From contig CALMVM010000411.1 in assembly GCA_937873255.1 (NCBI GenBank), forward strand, positions 16,870 through 33,291: a stretch of DNA of 16,422 nt, read 5' to 3'. Source of the stretch: an uncultured Verrucomicrobiota bacterium (GTDB lineage Bacteria > Verrucomicrobiota > Verrucomicrobiia > Chthoniobacterales > SZAS-18). The notes under the pieces were generated by a model. The model had not been told where the DNA came from. It saw nothing but the letters and a program-made list of their open reading frames with translations, and did no database searches. A program made the position numbers and the translations under genes. Positions 8,318 through 15,707 of the stretch are shown here, in pieces; the stretch's first letter is position 1, and every line of letters starts with the position of its first letter.

Positions 8318-8346
8318 GTTATAGTCGGCCCGAGTGGGGCGGGCAA
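8318..8346 (-). promoter_or_regulatory. Sigma-70-type promoter of PEP-CTERM gene 2
   Basis: On the minus strand, TTGCCC (8346-8341) and TATAAC (8323-8318) are separated by exactly 17 bases: 4 of 6 matches at -35 and 5 of 6 at -10. Directly upstream of the -35 is an A/T-rich tract (about 8349-8366, AAAAAAA and TTTATTTTT) that could be an UP element. Predicted transcription start is near 8311, giving a leader of about 55 bases. This is a motif match only. Confidence 0.6.
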
Positions 8347-8399
8347 GCTTTTTTTCGGAAAAATAAAGGATGGCATCGCCCGCCCTTTGGCGGATAGGG

Positions 8400-8438
8400 T
8401 CTGCCGCTGCCGCCGCCTGTCGCAGGCGGCCGGACAGA
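8400..8438. repeat. Strong hairpin in the leader of the complete fusion gene
   Basis: A perfect 8-bp inverted repeat (GCCGCCTG 8412-8419, loop TCG, CAGGCGGC 8423-8430) with imperfect outer arms (TCTG at 8400-8403 and CAGA at 8435-8438) ends 17 bases before the ATG at 8456. No T tract follows. It could be an mRNA leader structure affecting translation, or a dispersed palindromic repeat. The only related structure seen here is the unrelated-sequence hairpin near 12679. Confidence 0.6.
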
Positions 8439-8455
8439 CTGGAAACCTCCGGCCC

Positions 8456-11212
8456 ATGAGTTCCGCCACTCCTTCCCCGTCGCCGACCAGGCGTTTGCTG
8501 CTCGTGGGCTGGGACGCCGCCGACTGGCACGTCATCGACCCGCTGCTCGAAGCCGGCCGGATGCCCCACCTCGCCCGGCTGATCAACGGCGGGGTGATGG
8601 CGAGCCTGGCCACGCTGCACCCGATTGTTTCGCCCATGCTCTGGACGAGCATCGCCACCGGCAAGCTCGCCGACAAGCACGGGGTCCACGGTTTCACCGA
8701 GCGCGACCCGGCCGGCGGGGTGCGCCCGTACGCCTCCACCTCGCGGCGTACCAAGGCGATCTGGAACATTTTTCAGCAAGCCCTCGGCTGGCGCTGCAAC
8801 GTCGTGGACTGGTGGGCCAGCTACCCGGCGGAGCCGCTGGCCGGAGCCTCCGTGTCCAACACGTTTTTCCGCACCAAGGCGGGCGAACTCGACGAAAAAC
8901 GCTGGAAAATCCCGGTGGGCGCGGTCCACCCGCCCGAACTGGCCGGCAAGCTCCTGCGCCAGCTCCTGCACATCACCGAGGTGGACGAAACGCTGGCGCT
9001 TCCCTTCGTTCCCCGCGCCGCCGAGATCGGCCGGGCCGACGACCCCCGGCTGGAGACCCTGGCCAAGCTCATCACCGAGTGCGTCAACGTGCACACCGTG
9101 ACGACCGCGCTCATGGAGGCGCGGCCGTGGGATTTCACGGCGGTCTATTTCGACAGCATCGACCATTTCTCGCACGCCTTCATGCCCTACCACCCGCCGC
9201 ACATGCGCAACGTGGCGGACGAGGATGCCGCGATGTACGGGGAGGTCATGCGCGGGATCTACATGTTCCAGGACATGATGCTCGGCCGCCTGGTCGAACT
9301 GGCCGGCCCGGAGGCGACGGTGGTGGTTTGCTCCGACCACGGTTTCCAGAGCGGGGACCTGCGCCCCTACGGCACCCCGCGCGAACCGGCCGGCCCCGTG
9401 CTCTGGCACCGCGAGTACGGCATGCTGGTCATGAGCGGGCCGGGCCTGAAAAAGGACGAACGGGTCTACGGCGCGAACCTCCTGGATATCGTCCCGACGC
9501 TGCTGACGCTCGCCGGCCTGCCCGTCGGGCGCGACATGGACGGCAAGCCCCTGCTGGAGGCTTTGGAAAACCCCGCCGCGCCGACCCCGATCGATTCCTG
9601 GGACGACGTGCCCGGCGATGACGGCCGCCACCCGGCCGGTTTCGTGCCCGAGGCGGCCAACCCCGACCAGAACGAGGACCTCCTGCGCCAGTTCGCCGCG
9701 CTCGGCTACATCGAGGACCCCGGCGAGGACCGCGAGAAGGGGGCCGGGGACGCCGACCGCGAGAACCAGTACAACCTGGCGGAGGTCTACCTCTCCAGCA
9801 GCCGGCCCGCGCAGGCGATCCCGCTGCTGGAAACCCTGGCGGCCAATTATTCCTGGGAGACGCGCTACCTCCACCAGCTTGCCAACGCCTACCTGGGAGC
9901 CGGGTATTATCAGGCCGCCTACGACCTGTTGGAACGCGCCTATCCGCCCAAGGCCACCGACGAAGGGCCGCCGGTCGTCGCGTGGCTGATGTTCGCCAAG
10001 GCCCGCCTGCGCCTCGGCCACCGCACCGATGCTGCCTACTACCTGCGCCACGCGACCGAGCGGATGCTGCGTTTCCCGCATCTCTGGGCCGAGAGCGGCT
10101 ACCTGTGGCTGGACCTGCGCAACCTGGCCGCCGCCGAGCATTGTTTCCGCCGGGCCGTCGAACTGGACGCCGACGCCGCCTCGTCCTTCCAGGGACTTTC
10201 GTCGGTGTACCTGCACCGGCGTGACAACGTCGCGGCCATCGGCGCGGCCCTCGACGCCGTGCAGCGGCTCTACCACCTGCCGGTCGCGCACATGAATCTG
10301 GGCATGGCCTTGGCGCGCGAGGGCCGCTTCGAGGAAGGGGTGGTCGCCTTGCAGCGCGCGGTGACGATGCGCCCGAACCTCCTCGACGCCCACCGCTGGC
10401 TGGCGGCCATCTATTCCTCCCGCCATCCCGACAGCCTTCTCGCCGGCGTCCACCGCAACCGCGCCCGCCAGATCGGCCAGGAGCGCGCCCGCACCGCCGC
10501 CGGACGCCGTTCGCGCGCCAACGAGAAACGCCCGCTGCCGGACATCCCGCCCACCTCCCAGCGCACGCAGCGCGGCGACGAGGCGCGCCCGCTTCCGATG
10601 CACGCCGGGGCCTCGGGGCGCACCCTGATCCTCGTCAGCGGACTGCCCCGCTCGGGCACGTCGCTAATGATGCAAATGCTCGCCGCCGGCGGTCTGCCGC
10701 CCCAGACCGACGGCCAGCGCGCCGCCGACGTGGACAACCCGGAGGGGTATCTGGAATGGGAAGCCATCAAGCGGATCGCGCGCGAGCCGCACCTCCTCGA
10801 CGATCCGGCGCTGGACCGCCGCGCCATCAAGGCGGTCTCGGCGTTGATGCCCGAGCTGCCCCGACGGCACCGCTACCGGGTGGTCTTCATGGCGCGGCCC
10901 GTGGAGGAGATCGTGCGTTCGCAGGCGAAGATGATCGCCCGGCTCGGCACCGCCGGCCCGGCTGTGGACCAACAGGCGATGGTCGCCAGCCTGCAAACCC
11001 ACCGCGACACGATCCTCGGCCACCTGCGCTCGGAAAAGGAGATTTACGACGTGCTGGAGGTCGATTATCCCTCGCTCGTCGCCGACCCGATTCCCTGGGC
11101 GGAACGCGTGGCGGAGTTCATCGGGCCGGAACTTTTGCCGCATCCCGCGCGAATGGCCGCCGCCGTGCGCACCGACTTGCACCGCAACCGTTCCTCGGCC
11201 AAATCGGAATAA
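8456..11212 (+). CDS. Phosphodiesterase-TPR-sulfotransferase fusion, copy 2 (complete)
   Basis: This is a 918-residue three-domain protein. (1) About 12-380: alkaline-phosphatase-superfamily phosphodiesterase head, with metal ligands Asp20 (GWDAADW), Asp233/Asp236/His237 (DSIDHFSH), Asp294/His295 (CSDHGF) and probably His318; Ser59 in PIVSPMLW aligns best with the family nucleophile. (2) About 436-660: TPR-type helical repeats. (3) About 722-905: P-loop sulfotransferase, with the 5'-phosphosulfate loop GLPRSGTS 729-736 and a 3'-phosphate-type segment Arg814...Ser822 (ARPVEEIVRS). The domains are joined by an Arg-rich linker (665-715). With no signal peptide and a presumed PAPS-using tail, a cytoplasmic location is likely. 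ATG 8456 is preferred because the frame's extension to 8222 runs through the promoter of the divergent PEP-CTERM gene and has no conserved sequence. Head, TPR and tail all match copy 1 in order. The substrates of both catalytic domains are unknown. Confidence 0.93.
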   Translation: MSSATPSPSPTRRLLLVGWDAADWHVIDPLLEAGRMPHLARLINGGVMASLATLHPIVSPMLWTSIATGKLADKHGVHGFTERDPAGGVRPYASTSRRTKAIWNIFQQALGWRCNVVDWWASYPAEPLAGASVSNTFFRTKAGELDEKRWKIPVGAVHPPELAGKLLRQLLHITEVDETLALPFVPRAAEIGRADDPRLETLAKLITECVNVHTVTTALMEARPWDFTAVYFDSIDHFSHAFMPYHPPHMRNVADEDAAMYGEVMRGIYMFQDMMLGRLVELAGPEATVVVCSDHGFQSGDLRPYGTPREPAGPVLWHREYGMLVMSGPGLKKDERVYGANLLDIVPTLLTLAGLPVGRDMDGKPLLEALENPAAPTPIDSWDDVPGDDGRHPAGFVPEAANPDQNEDLLRQFAALGYIEDPGEDREKGAGDADRENQYNLAEVYLSSSRPAQAIPLLETLAANYSWETRYLHQLANAYLGAGYYQAAYDLLERAYPPKATDEGPPVVAWLMFAKARLRLGHRTDAAYYLRHATERMLRFPHLWAESGYLWLDLRNLAAAEHCFRRAVELDADAASSFQGLSSVYLHRRDNVAAIGAALDAVQRLYHLPVAHMNLGMALAREGRFEEGVVALQRAVTMRPNLLDAHRWLAAIYSSRHPDSLLAGVHRNRARQIGQERARTAAGRRSRANEKRPLPDIPPTSQRTQRGDEARPLPMHAGASGRTLILVSGLPRSGTSLMMQMLAAGGLPPQTDGQRAADVDNPEGYLEWEAIKRIAREPHLLDDPALDRRAIKAVSALMPELPRRHRYRVVFMARPVEEIVRSQAKMIARLGTAGPAVDQQAMVASLQTHRDTILGHLRSEKEIYDVLEVDYPSLVADPIPWAERVAEFIGPELLPHPARMAAAVRTDLHRNRSSAKSE

Positions 11213-11559
11213 CCCTCCGTCGCCCGGCAACAACGCCGGAAGAAGCGCGGGGTCTGCGCGCCTATCGACCGCCCGGGCGCACTATCGGCGGCAAACGATC
11301 GATCTCAACGACGTGATCGACATCACCTTGGAAAGCAGGATGCAATCGACCGGCACCAAAAACCTGCGTCGTCAGCATCTATACATGAACGGACAGCAAG
11401 GAGAGCGATTCCTCCTCAACAGTCCGGCGAAGGTTTCTCTCGATCACCGGGAGACCGCAAAAACCCTGCACGAAGCGACCGGCTTGTCCATCCCGCATCA
11501 TGCAGCGGCCGTGAATCGCGTCAACCCACCTGGGTCACGGGCGCGCGTTATCTCGTTCT
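11213..11559. other. Gene-poor, lower-GC intergenic stretch
   Basis: This stretch of 347 bases separates the fusion gene from the convergent thioredoxin-like gene. Its base composition is visibly lower in GC than its neighbours. Close to the fusion stop is a 5-bp hairpin (CCGGC 11224-11228, GCCGG 11235-11239) without a T tract, a poor terminator. One plus-strand frame stays open from 11313 (GTG) to 11603 and would encode 96 residues (it includes NLRRQHLYMNGQQGERFLLN), but it overlaps the end of the thioredoxin-like gene, has no ribosome site and matches no family I recognise. It may be a decayed or transferred fragment. Confidence 0.4.
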
Positions 11560-12030
11560 CTACTTCGCCGCAGCGGGTTTCCACTGGTTCAGAAAGTCGG
11601 TGACCGCGCTGGACTGCATCTTGCGCATGGCTTCGAACTCGCCGGTCTTCTGGCTGTAGAGCAACTTGCCGTCCGAGTCCAACACGGCAAGCGCGGGCAC
11701 CCCTTTCTTCAAGGGAACTTCGTAGTGCTCGGCGATGTCCAGATTCTGGTCCATCCGCCCGATGTTGACGTGAACCAGGACGAAACTTGCCTCTACCAAG
11801 GATTGGTTGGCGGCATCGTGGAAGTAGCGGTCGAGGGCAACGCAGTCGGGACACCAGTTGCCCCCGAAGTCGAGAATGACCCGGCGGTGCGTGGCGCTGG
11901 CTTTTTGCAAGGCCGCAGCCATGTCGGGCGACGCTTGGTGCGGTGCGGGGTAGTTGTCGGGGGCGGCGACAAGGGGCGTTGCGAGCAGTGTCACCGCGAG
12001 GGGTAGCAGCCAAGCCAGACGAATAGACAT
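11560..12030 (-). CDS. Exported thioredoxin-like protein
   Basis: This is a 156-residue thioredoxin-fold protein. Residues 1-22 form a signal peptide (SIRLAWLLPLAVTLLATPLVAA), placing it in the periplasm. The active site is WCPDC at 59-63, inside ILDFGGNWCPDC, and the cis-proline loop is GVPALAV (Pro112). The CPDC dipeptide and the placement after FGGNW resemble thioredoxin-family proteins of the DUF953/Thioredoxin_7 kind rather than classical WCGPC thioredoxin; redox activity is expected but the partner is not known. The spacing of cysteines and the proline is intact. It is monocistronic and convergent with the fusion gene region, and divergent from the small Lys/Ala-rich protein gene. An AGGTGA ribosome site 10 bases before the ATG lies inside a small inverted repeat. 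Confidence 0.9.
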   Translation of the reverse strand: MSIRLAWLLPLAVTLLATPLVAAPDNYPAPHQASPDMAAALQKASATHRRVILDFGGNWCPDCVALDRYFHDAANQSLVEASFVLVHVNIGRMDQNLDIAEHYEVPLKKGVPALAVLDSDGKLLYSQKTGEFEAMRKMQSSAVTDFLNQWKPAAAK

Positions 12031-12032
12031 GC

Positions 12033-12045
12033 GGTGAATATCACC
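12033..12045 (-). promoter_or_regulatory. Inverted repeat covering the ribosome site of the thioredoxin-like gene
   Basis: GGTGA-TAT-TCACC, read on the minus strand, is a 5-bp stem with a 3-base loop. Its left arm contains most of the AGGTGA Shine-Dalgarno, and its right arm ends 2 bases before the ATG. It could mask the ribosome site or be a small operator. The stem is short, so significance is uncertain. Confidence 0.35.
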
Positions 12046-12135
12046 TAAAAACGGCCAGGCGTCGAACTACCTCGTTTGCCGCCCGAATCACGAAGCAAAA
12101 GAAGAATCATCCCCATGTGGGGTGAGGTGCCGCCG

Positions 12136-12164
12136 TTGACTTTGCTTCAAAAATGTTGCTTAAC
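12136..12164 (+). promoter_or_regulatory. Possible promoter of the Lys/Ala-rich small protein gene
   Basis: TTGACT (12136-12141, 5 of 6 to the -35 consensus) is followed after 17 bases by CTTAAC (12159-12164, 3 of 6). If used, transcription would begin around 12171, almost at the ATG at 12174, giving a nearly leaderless message; this fits the absence of a Shine-Dalgarno. A dyad CCCCA-TG-TGGGG sits just upstream at 12111-12122 and could be an operator. Confidence 0.3.
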
Positions 12165-12173
12165 GAACTTCTA

Positions 12174-12551
12174 ATGCCTTCGTTCCACGAACTAACCACC
12201 GCCCAACTCAAGCAGGCCGTCCTGATTCGAGAACAAATCGAAACCCTGCAAGGACGACTCGACGCCATTCTCGGCGGGAGTGCTCCGAACAAAGGAACTT
12301 CGCCGGGTTCCGCAAAGGACAAGCGCACGGTATCAACCGCCACCAAGCAGAAAATGGCGGCGGCCCAACAGGCGCGTCGTGCGAAAACCAAAGGGACGAA
12401 GGCACCTGCCAAGACCGCGCCGGCAAAAGCCTCGCCCAAGAAACGGGGCGGCCTCACCGAGGCGGGCAGGGCCAGATTGGCTGCCGCGATGAAAGCTCGT
12501 TGGGCCGCGCGGAAAAAAGGCGCACCCGCTCCCAACGCGTCCGCGAGCTGA
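12174..12551 (+). CDS. Lys/Ala-rich small basic protein with duplicated KARWA-type motif
   Basis: This is a 125-residue, strongly basic protein. Residues 1-34 (MPSFHELTTAQLKQAVLIRE, then QIETLQGRLDAILG) form an amphipathic, probably coiled-coil helix. Residues 38-94 are a Lys/Ala/Pro/Thr-rich, histone-H1-like linker. Two related segments occur: KQKMAAAQQARRAKTKG (58-74) and RARLAAAMKARWAARKKG (99-116), an apparent internal duplication. Small proteins with this helix plus an 'AAAxKARWA' tail are frequent in Verrucomicrobiota; their function is not established to my knowledge, and nucleic-acid binding is inferred from composition. The ATG at 12174 is chosen over the one at 12153 because it begins at the conserved-looking MPSFHELT and fits the predicted promoter. 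It lies 248 bp before the exonuclease gene. Confidence 0.75.
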   Translation: MPSFHELTTAQLKQAVLIREQIETLQGRLDAILGGSAPNKGTSPGSAKDKRTVSTATKQKMAAAQQARRAKTKGTKAPAKTAPAKASPKKRGGLTEAGRARLAAAMKARWAARKKGAPAPNASAS

Positions 12552-12568
12552 CGCGGAACTTTCTTGCA

Positions 12569-12583
12569 CCGACCGGCGGTCGG
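12569..12583. repeat. Short GC hairpin after the small basic protein gene
   Basis: CCGACC (12569-12574), loop GGC, GGTCGG (12578-12583) forms a 6-bp perfect stem 17 bases past the stop codon at 12551. No T run follows, so it is at best a weak or factor-dependent terminator. Confidence 0.35.
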
Positions 12584-12678
12584 CTACCGGGAGGTTCGCG
12601 CGACAGAAAGATCGGCCGCCAGACGCGGTTTTTGCGCTGGTGTGGCGGGCAGTAGGTAGCGGCACAGTGTGCTTTCTT

Positions 12679-12696
12679 GAGCCCCTGCCGGGGCTC
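12679..12696. repeat. GC hairpin upstream of the exonuclease gene
   Basis: GAGCCCC (12679-12685), loop TGCC, GGGGCTC (12690-12696) is a perfect 7-bp inverted repeat about 100 bases before the exonuclease ATG. It lacks a T tract. It may be an mRNA leader structure or a dispersed palindrome. The rest of 12552-12799 shows no gene. Confidence 0.5.
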
Positions 12697-12799
12697 GGAG
12701 GTAGTAAATTGTACCGCAACTGGTCGGCTTCCGGCGTTGATGCGGGCCGGCAAAGTTGGTTTTTCAACGGGTGGCGGCAAATCCCACGCGAGCTTTCCC

Positions 12800-13603
12800 A
12801 TGAAACTCATCTCGTGGAACGTCAACGGCGTGCGTGCGGCCCTGCGTTATGGGCTACTCGACTACCTCGCCCACGAACGCGCCGACATCGTTTGTCTCCA
12901 GGAGACGCGCTGCCACATCGACGCCATGGCTCCGCTGGCGGGCGGCAGTTACCACGTTTTTCTGAATCCCGCGCAAAAGGCCGGCTATTCGGGCACCGCG
13001 ATCCTGAGCCGGATCGTTCCGCGCGTGGTTTTCTATGGGATCGGCCTGCCCGAGCACGATCAGGAGGGCCGGGTGCTCACGGCCGAGTTCGACGATTTCT
13101 ATCTCGTCAACGTCTACGTGCCCAACGCCAAGGACGGGCTTCTGCGTCTGCCGTACCGGCAGCGTTGGGACGGGGCGTTCCTGGCGTACGTGCGTGCGCT
13201 GGAAGAGAGCAAGCCCGTCGTGTTTTGCGGCGACCTGAACGTCGCTCATACCCCATTCGACCTCGCCCGCCCGAAACAAAACGTCGGCAACAAGGGGTTC
13301 ACCGACGAGGAACGCGCGGGATTCGCGGCGTACGTCGAAGCGGGGTTTTGCGACACGCTCCGCGCCTTCGAGCCGGGCCCGGGACACTACACCTGGTGGA
13401 GCCGGGTGGCCGGGGCGCGCACGCGCAACATCGGGTGGCGCATCGACTATTTCCTCGTGTCGGCGGCGTTGCGCCCGCGCTTGAAGGCGGCGTTCATCCG
13501 GTCGGAGGTGACAGGGTCCGACCATTGTCCGGTCGGCATTGAACTGGACGAGGCGTCCGCGCCGACGACGCTCCCGCTCGCGCTTGACTCCTCCGCGTCC
13601 TGA
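12800..13603 (+). CDS. xth: Exodeoxyribonuclease III (AP endonuclease, Xth/ExoA family)
   Basis: This 267-residue enzyme acts in base excision repair, cutting DNA at abasic sites and removing 3' blocking groups. All family motifs are in order: MKLISWNVNGVRA (Asn7), LQETR (Glu35, metal ligand), YSGTAILS, VYVPNA (Tyr106), GDLNVAH (Asp145, Asn147), GFTDEER, WRIDYFLVS (Asp216) and SDHCPV (Asp241, His242). The length is normal for the bacterial ExoA type, with a short Ala/Ser/Thr-rich tail after the last motif. The ATG at 12800 is chosen because the conserved first beta-strand begins there; the open frame extends to 12677 but crosses a hairpin and has no conserved sequence. It ends 34 bp before the sulfate-type binding protein gene on the same strand, so read-through into the transport genes is possible, although no functional link is known. 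Confidence 0.95.
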   Translation: MKLISWNVNGVRAALRYGLLDYLAHERADIVCLQETRCHIDAMAPLAGGSYHVFLNPAQKAGYSGTAILSRIVPRVVFYGIGLPEHDQEGRVLTAEFDDFYLVNVYVPNAKDGLLRLPYRQRWDGAFLAYVRALEESKPVVFCGDLNVAHTPFDLARPKQNVGNKGFTDEERAGFAAYVEAGFCDTLRAFEPGPGHYTWWSRVAGARTRNIGWRIDYFLVSAALRPRLKAAFIRSEVTGSDHCPVGIELDEASAPTTLPLALDSSAS

Positions 13604-13637
13604 AACCAGTGTTCCCCTCTTTTCCCATCGTCTTACT

Positions 13638-14651
13638 ATGCAATGGCTTTTCCGCGCCCTGTTGGCCGTCGCCGTGTTGCTGCCGCGGCCGGCACGGGCC
13701 GACCCGTCGCCGACCGCCTTGTTGAACGTCTCCTACGACGTGACGCGGCCCTTCTACCGCGAACTCAACCCCGTTTTCGCGCGCGACTGGAAGGCGAAGA
13801 CAGGCCAGGAGGTCACGCTGACGATGTCGCACGACGGCAGCACCAAACAGGCACGCGCCGTCCTCGAAGGTCTCGACGCCGACGTGGTCACGATGAACCA
13901 GGACACGGACATCGACCTGTTGGCGCAACGCGGCAGCGGACTCGTCGCGCCCGACTGGCGCAAGCGGTTTCCCAATAACAGCGTGCCCTACACCTCCACG
14001 ATCCTTTTCCTGGTGCGCAAGGATAATCCCAAGGGCATCCGCGACTGGGGCGACCTCGTCAAGCCGGGCCTGAAGATCATCGTGCCCAACCCCAAAACGA
14101 GCGGCAACGGGCGTTACAGTTATCTCGGGGCGTGGGCGTACGCGTTGCGCAAGAACAACGGTGACGAGGCGAAGGCGCGCGAGTTCGTGAAAGGCCTGTT
14201 CGCCAACGCCGCCGTGCTCGACACCGGCGGCCGGGCAGCGACGACGACGTTCGCGCAACGCGGGATCGGCGACGTGCTCCTGACCTTTGAAAACGAGGCG
14301 CTCAGCATCCAGAACGATCCGTCCATCGGCGGCGGGAAATTCCAGGTGGTCGTGCCGTCGATGAGCATCCGCGCCGACCCGCCGGTGGCATTGATCGAGA
14401 AGAACGTCGATGCTCACGGCACGCGCGCGGTGGCCGAGGCGTACCTGCGGTTCCTCTTCACGCCGGCCGCGCAGGAACTCGCCGCGAAGAACAACTACCG
14501 ACCCATCGACAAGGAAGTGCTCGCTCGCCACGCCGACGCGTTCAAGCCGGTGGACATGGTGGACGTGGAGACGGTTTTCGGCGGTTGGGGCAAGGCGCAG
14601 GAAACCCATTTCAAGGATGGCGGCGCGTTCGACGCGATTTACCATCCGTGA
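13638..14651 (+). CDS. Sulfate/thiosulfate-type ABC transporter substrate-binding protein
   Basis: This is a 337-residue periplasmic binding protein of the Sbp/CysP family. Residues 1-21 form a signal peptide ending RARA before DPSP. Family motifs are [10 protein letters not shown] (29-37), [10 protein letters not shown] (64-73), [17 protein letters not shown] (112-128), [16 protein letters not shown] (151-166), and a C-terminal YRPIDKEVL. In Sbp and CysP these surround the buried oxyanion. The usual SHGGSGKQAR reads [10 protein letters not shown] here, and the segment after ADVVT (MNQDTDID) also differs from common homologues, so substrate preference among sulfate, thiosulfate or another oxyanion cannot be settled. 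It is the first gene of the transport set: four bases separate its stop from the ATPase gene. No Shine-Dalgarno is visible. Confidence 0.9.
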   Translation: MQWLFRALLAVAVLLPRPARADPSPTALLNVSYDVTRPFYRELNPVFARDWKAKTGQEVTLTMSHDGSTKQARAVLEGLDADVVTMNQDTDIDLLAQRGSGLVAPDWRKRFPNNSVPYTSTILFLVRKDNPKGIRDWGDLVKPGLKIIVPNPKTSGNGRYSYLGAWAYALRKNNGDEAKAREFVKGLFANAAVLDTGGRAATTTFAQRGIGDVLLTFENEALSIQNDPSIGGGKFQVVVPSMSIRADPPVALIEKNVDAHGTRAVAEAYLRFLFTPAAQELAAKNNYRPIDKEVLARHADAFKPVDMVDVETVFGGWGKAQETHFKDGGAFDAIYHP

Positions 14652-14655
14652 CCCC

Positions 14656-15696
14656 ATGGCCATCGAAGTCCGCCAGCTCACCAAAACCTTCGGGCGTTAC
14701 GCGGCGCTGCATGGGGTCAATCTGAAGATCGAAACCGGCGAGTTGATCGCCCTGCTCGGGCCGTCCGGCTCGGGCAAGACGACGCTTTTGCGGCTCATCG
14801 CGGGGTTGGAGTTCGCCGACGACTCGAACAGCGAAATCCTCTTCGACGACAAATCGGTCGGCGATACACCGGTGGGCAAGCGCGGGGTGGGGTTCATGTT
14901 CCAGAACTACGCGTTGTTCCGACACCTGACTGTATTCGAGAACATCGCGTTCGGCCTGCGGGTGCGCCCGCGCAAGACGCGTCCGTCCGAGGAAAACATC
15001 CGCGTGCGCGTCAACGAGTTGCTCCACCTCGTGCAACTCGGCGACCTGGGCAAGCGCTACCCGGCGCAACTCTCCGGCGGCCAGCGCCAGCGGGTTGCCC
15101 TCGCGCGGGCGCTGGCCATCGACCCGAGCGTGTTGCTGCTCGACGAACCGTTCGGCGCGCTCGACGCCAAGGTGCGCAAGGACCTGCGCCGCTGGCTGCG
15201 CGAACTCCAGCGTCGGCTGAAATTGACGACGGTCTTCGTCACGCACGACCAGGAGGAGGCGCTCGAAATCGCCGACCGCGTGGTGGTGATGAGCACCGGC
15301 CGCATCGAGCAGGTCGGCACGCCGCTGGAAGTCTACGACCGGCCGGCGACGCCGTTCGTCATGGAATTTTTGGGCGACGTGAACCGGCTTTCCGCCCCCG
15401 GCGGCCGGCCCCCGGCGGGCGGGACGGACGCCGACGCCACCTACGTGCGCCCGCATGACATCGGGATCGAACGCCAGCCGCGCCGTGACGGCACGCCGGA
15501 GATGGAGGCGGTCGTACGCGTGCTTTTCGTGCGCGGCGCGGTCGCCAAGGTGGAGATGGAACGCATCGACAACGGCGAGCGCGTGGAGGCGCAGATTTCA
15601 CGCGCGCGGTCGGAGGAATTATCCCTGCGCGAGGGCGAGACGGTGTTCGTGGAATTGCTCAAGCCCCGGCACCTGCCGCCGGATTATTCGATCTGA
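14656..15696 (+). CDS. cysA: CysA-type sulfate ABC transporter ATP-binding protein
   Basis: This is a 346-residue ABC ATPase of the sulfate/thiosulfate importer class. The nucleotide domain has Walker [10 protein letters not shown] (35-43), Q-loop Gln83 in [22 protein letters not shown], signature LSGGQRQR (139-146), Walker B VLLLDEP with catalytic Glu164, and switch His197. A C-terminal regulatory domain follows from about 238 ([15 protein letters not shown], then [11 protein letters not shown]), as in CysA of known operons, and the length fits (about 350-365 is usual). The ATG 4 bases after the binding-protein stop is the natural start. The symbol rests on motif similarity and the adjacent Sbp/CysP gene. 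It is followed after 11 bp by a permease of a different (amino-acid-type) class, so it may energise that permease or partner permeases elsewhere. Confidence 0.9.
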   Translation: MAIEVRQLTKTFGRYAALHGVNLKIETGELIALLGPSGSGKTTLLRLIAGLEFADDSNSEILFDDKSVGDTPVGKRGVGFMFQNYALFRHLTVFENIAFGLRVRPRKTRPSEENIRVRVNELLHLVQLGDLGKRYPAQLSGGQRQRVALARALAIDPSVLLLDEPFGALDAKVRKDLRRWLRELQRRLKLTTVFVTHDQEEALEIADRVVVMSTGRIEQVGTPLEVYDRPATPFVMEFLGDVNRLSAPGGRPPAGGTDADATYVRPHDIGIERQPRRDGTPEMEAVVRVLFVRGAVAKVEMERIDNGERVEAQISRARSEELSLREGETVFVELLKPRHLPPDYSI

Positions 15697-15707
15697 CCAC
15701 CCCCGGC

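Noticed and set aside
8222..8455. N-terminal extension of the complete fusion gene by 78 codons
   Set aside because: It would overlap the start and promoter of the divergent PEP-CTERM gene and includes the leader hairpin; copy 1 starts directly at the conserved core.
8257..8769. N-terminal extension of PEP-CTERM gene 2 upstream of its ATG
   Set aside because: The extension is the antisense of the fusion gene's phosphodiesterase head and would bury the promoter; the signal peptide starts at 8256.
7544..10603. Minus-strand open frame of 1019 codons opposite the complete fusion gene
   Set aside because: It is antisense to a well-supported gene and runs over the PEP-CTERM gene in another frame; its low-complexity Arg/Gly/Val/His text and lack of motifs are typical of GC-rich antisense shadows.
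11224..11239. Hairpin after the complete fusion gene as a rho-independent terminator
   Set aside because: The stem is only 5 bp and is followed by AAGAAGCGCGG rather than a T tract.
12677..12799. N-terminal extension of exonuclease III by 41 codons
   Set aside because: The family begins at MKLISWNVNG; the extension crosses a GC hairpin and has no conserved sequence.
13494..14684. Minus-strand open frame opposite the sulfate-type binding protein
   Set aside because: The plus strand encodes an unmistakable Sbp/CysP protein with signal peptide; the antisense frame has no motif.
14611..15456. Minus-strand open frame opposite the ABC ATPase
   Set aside because: Shadow of a gene with intact Walker A, signature and Walker B motifs.
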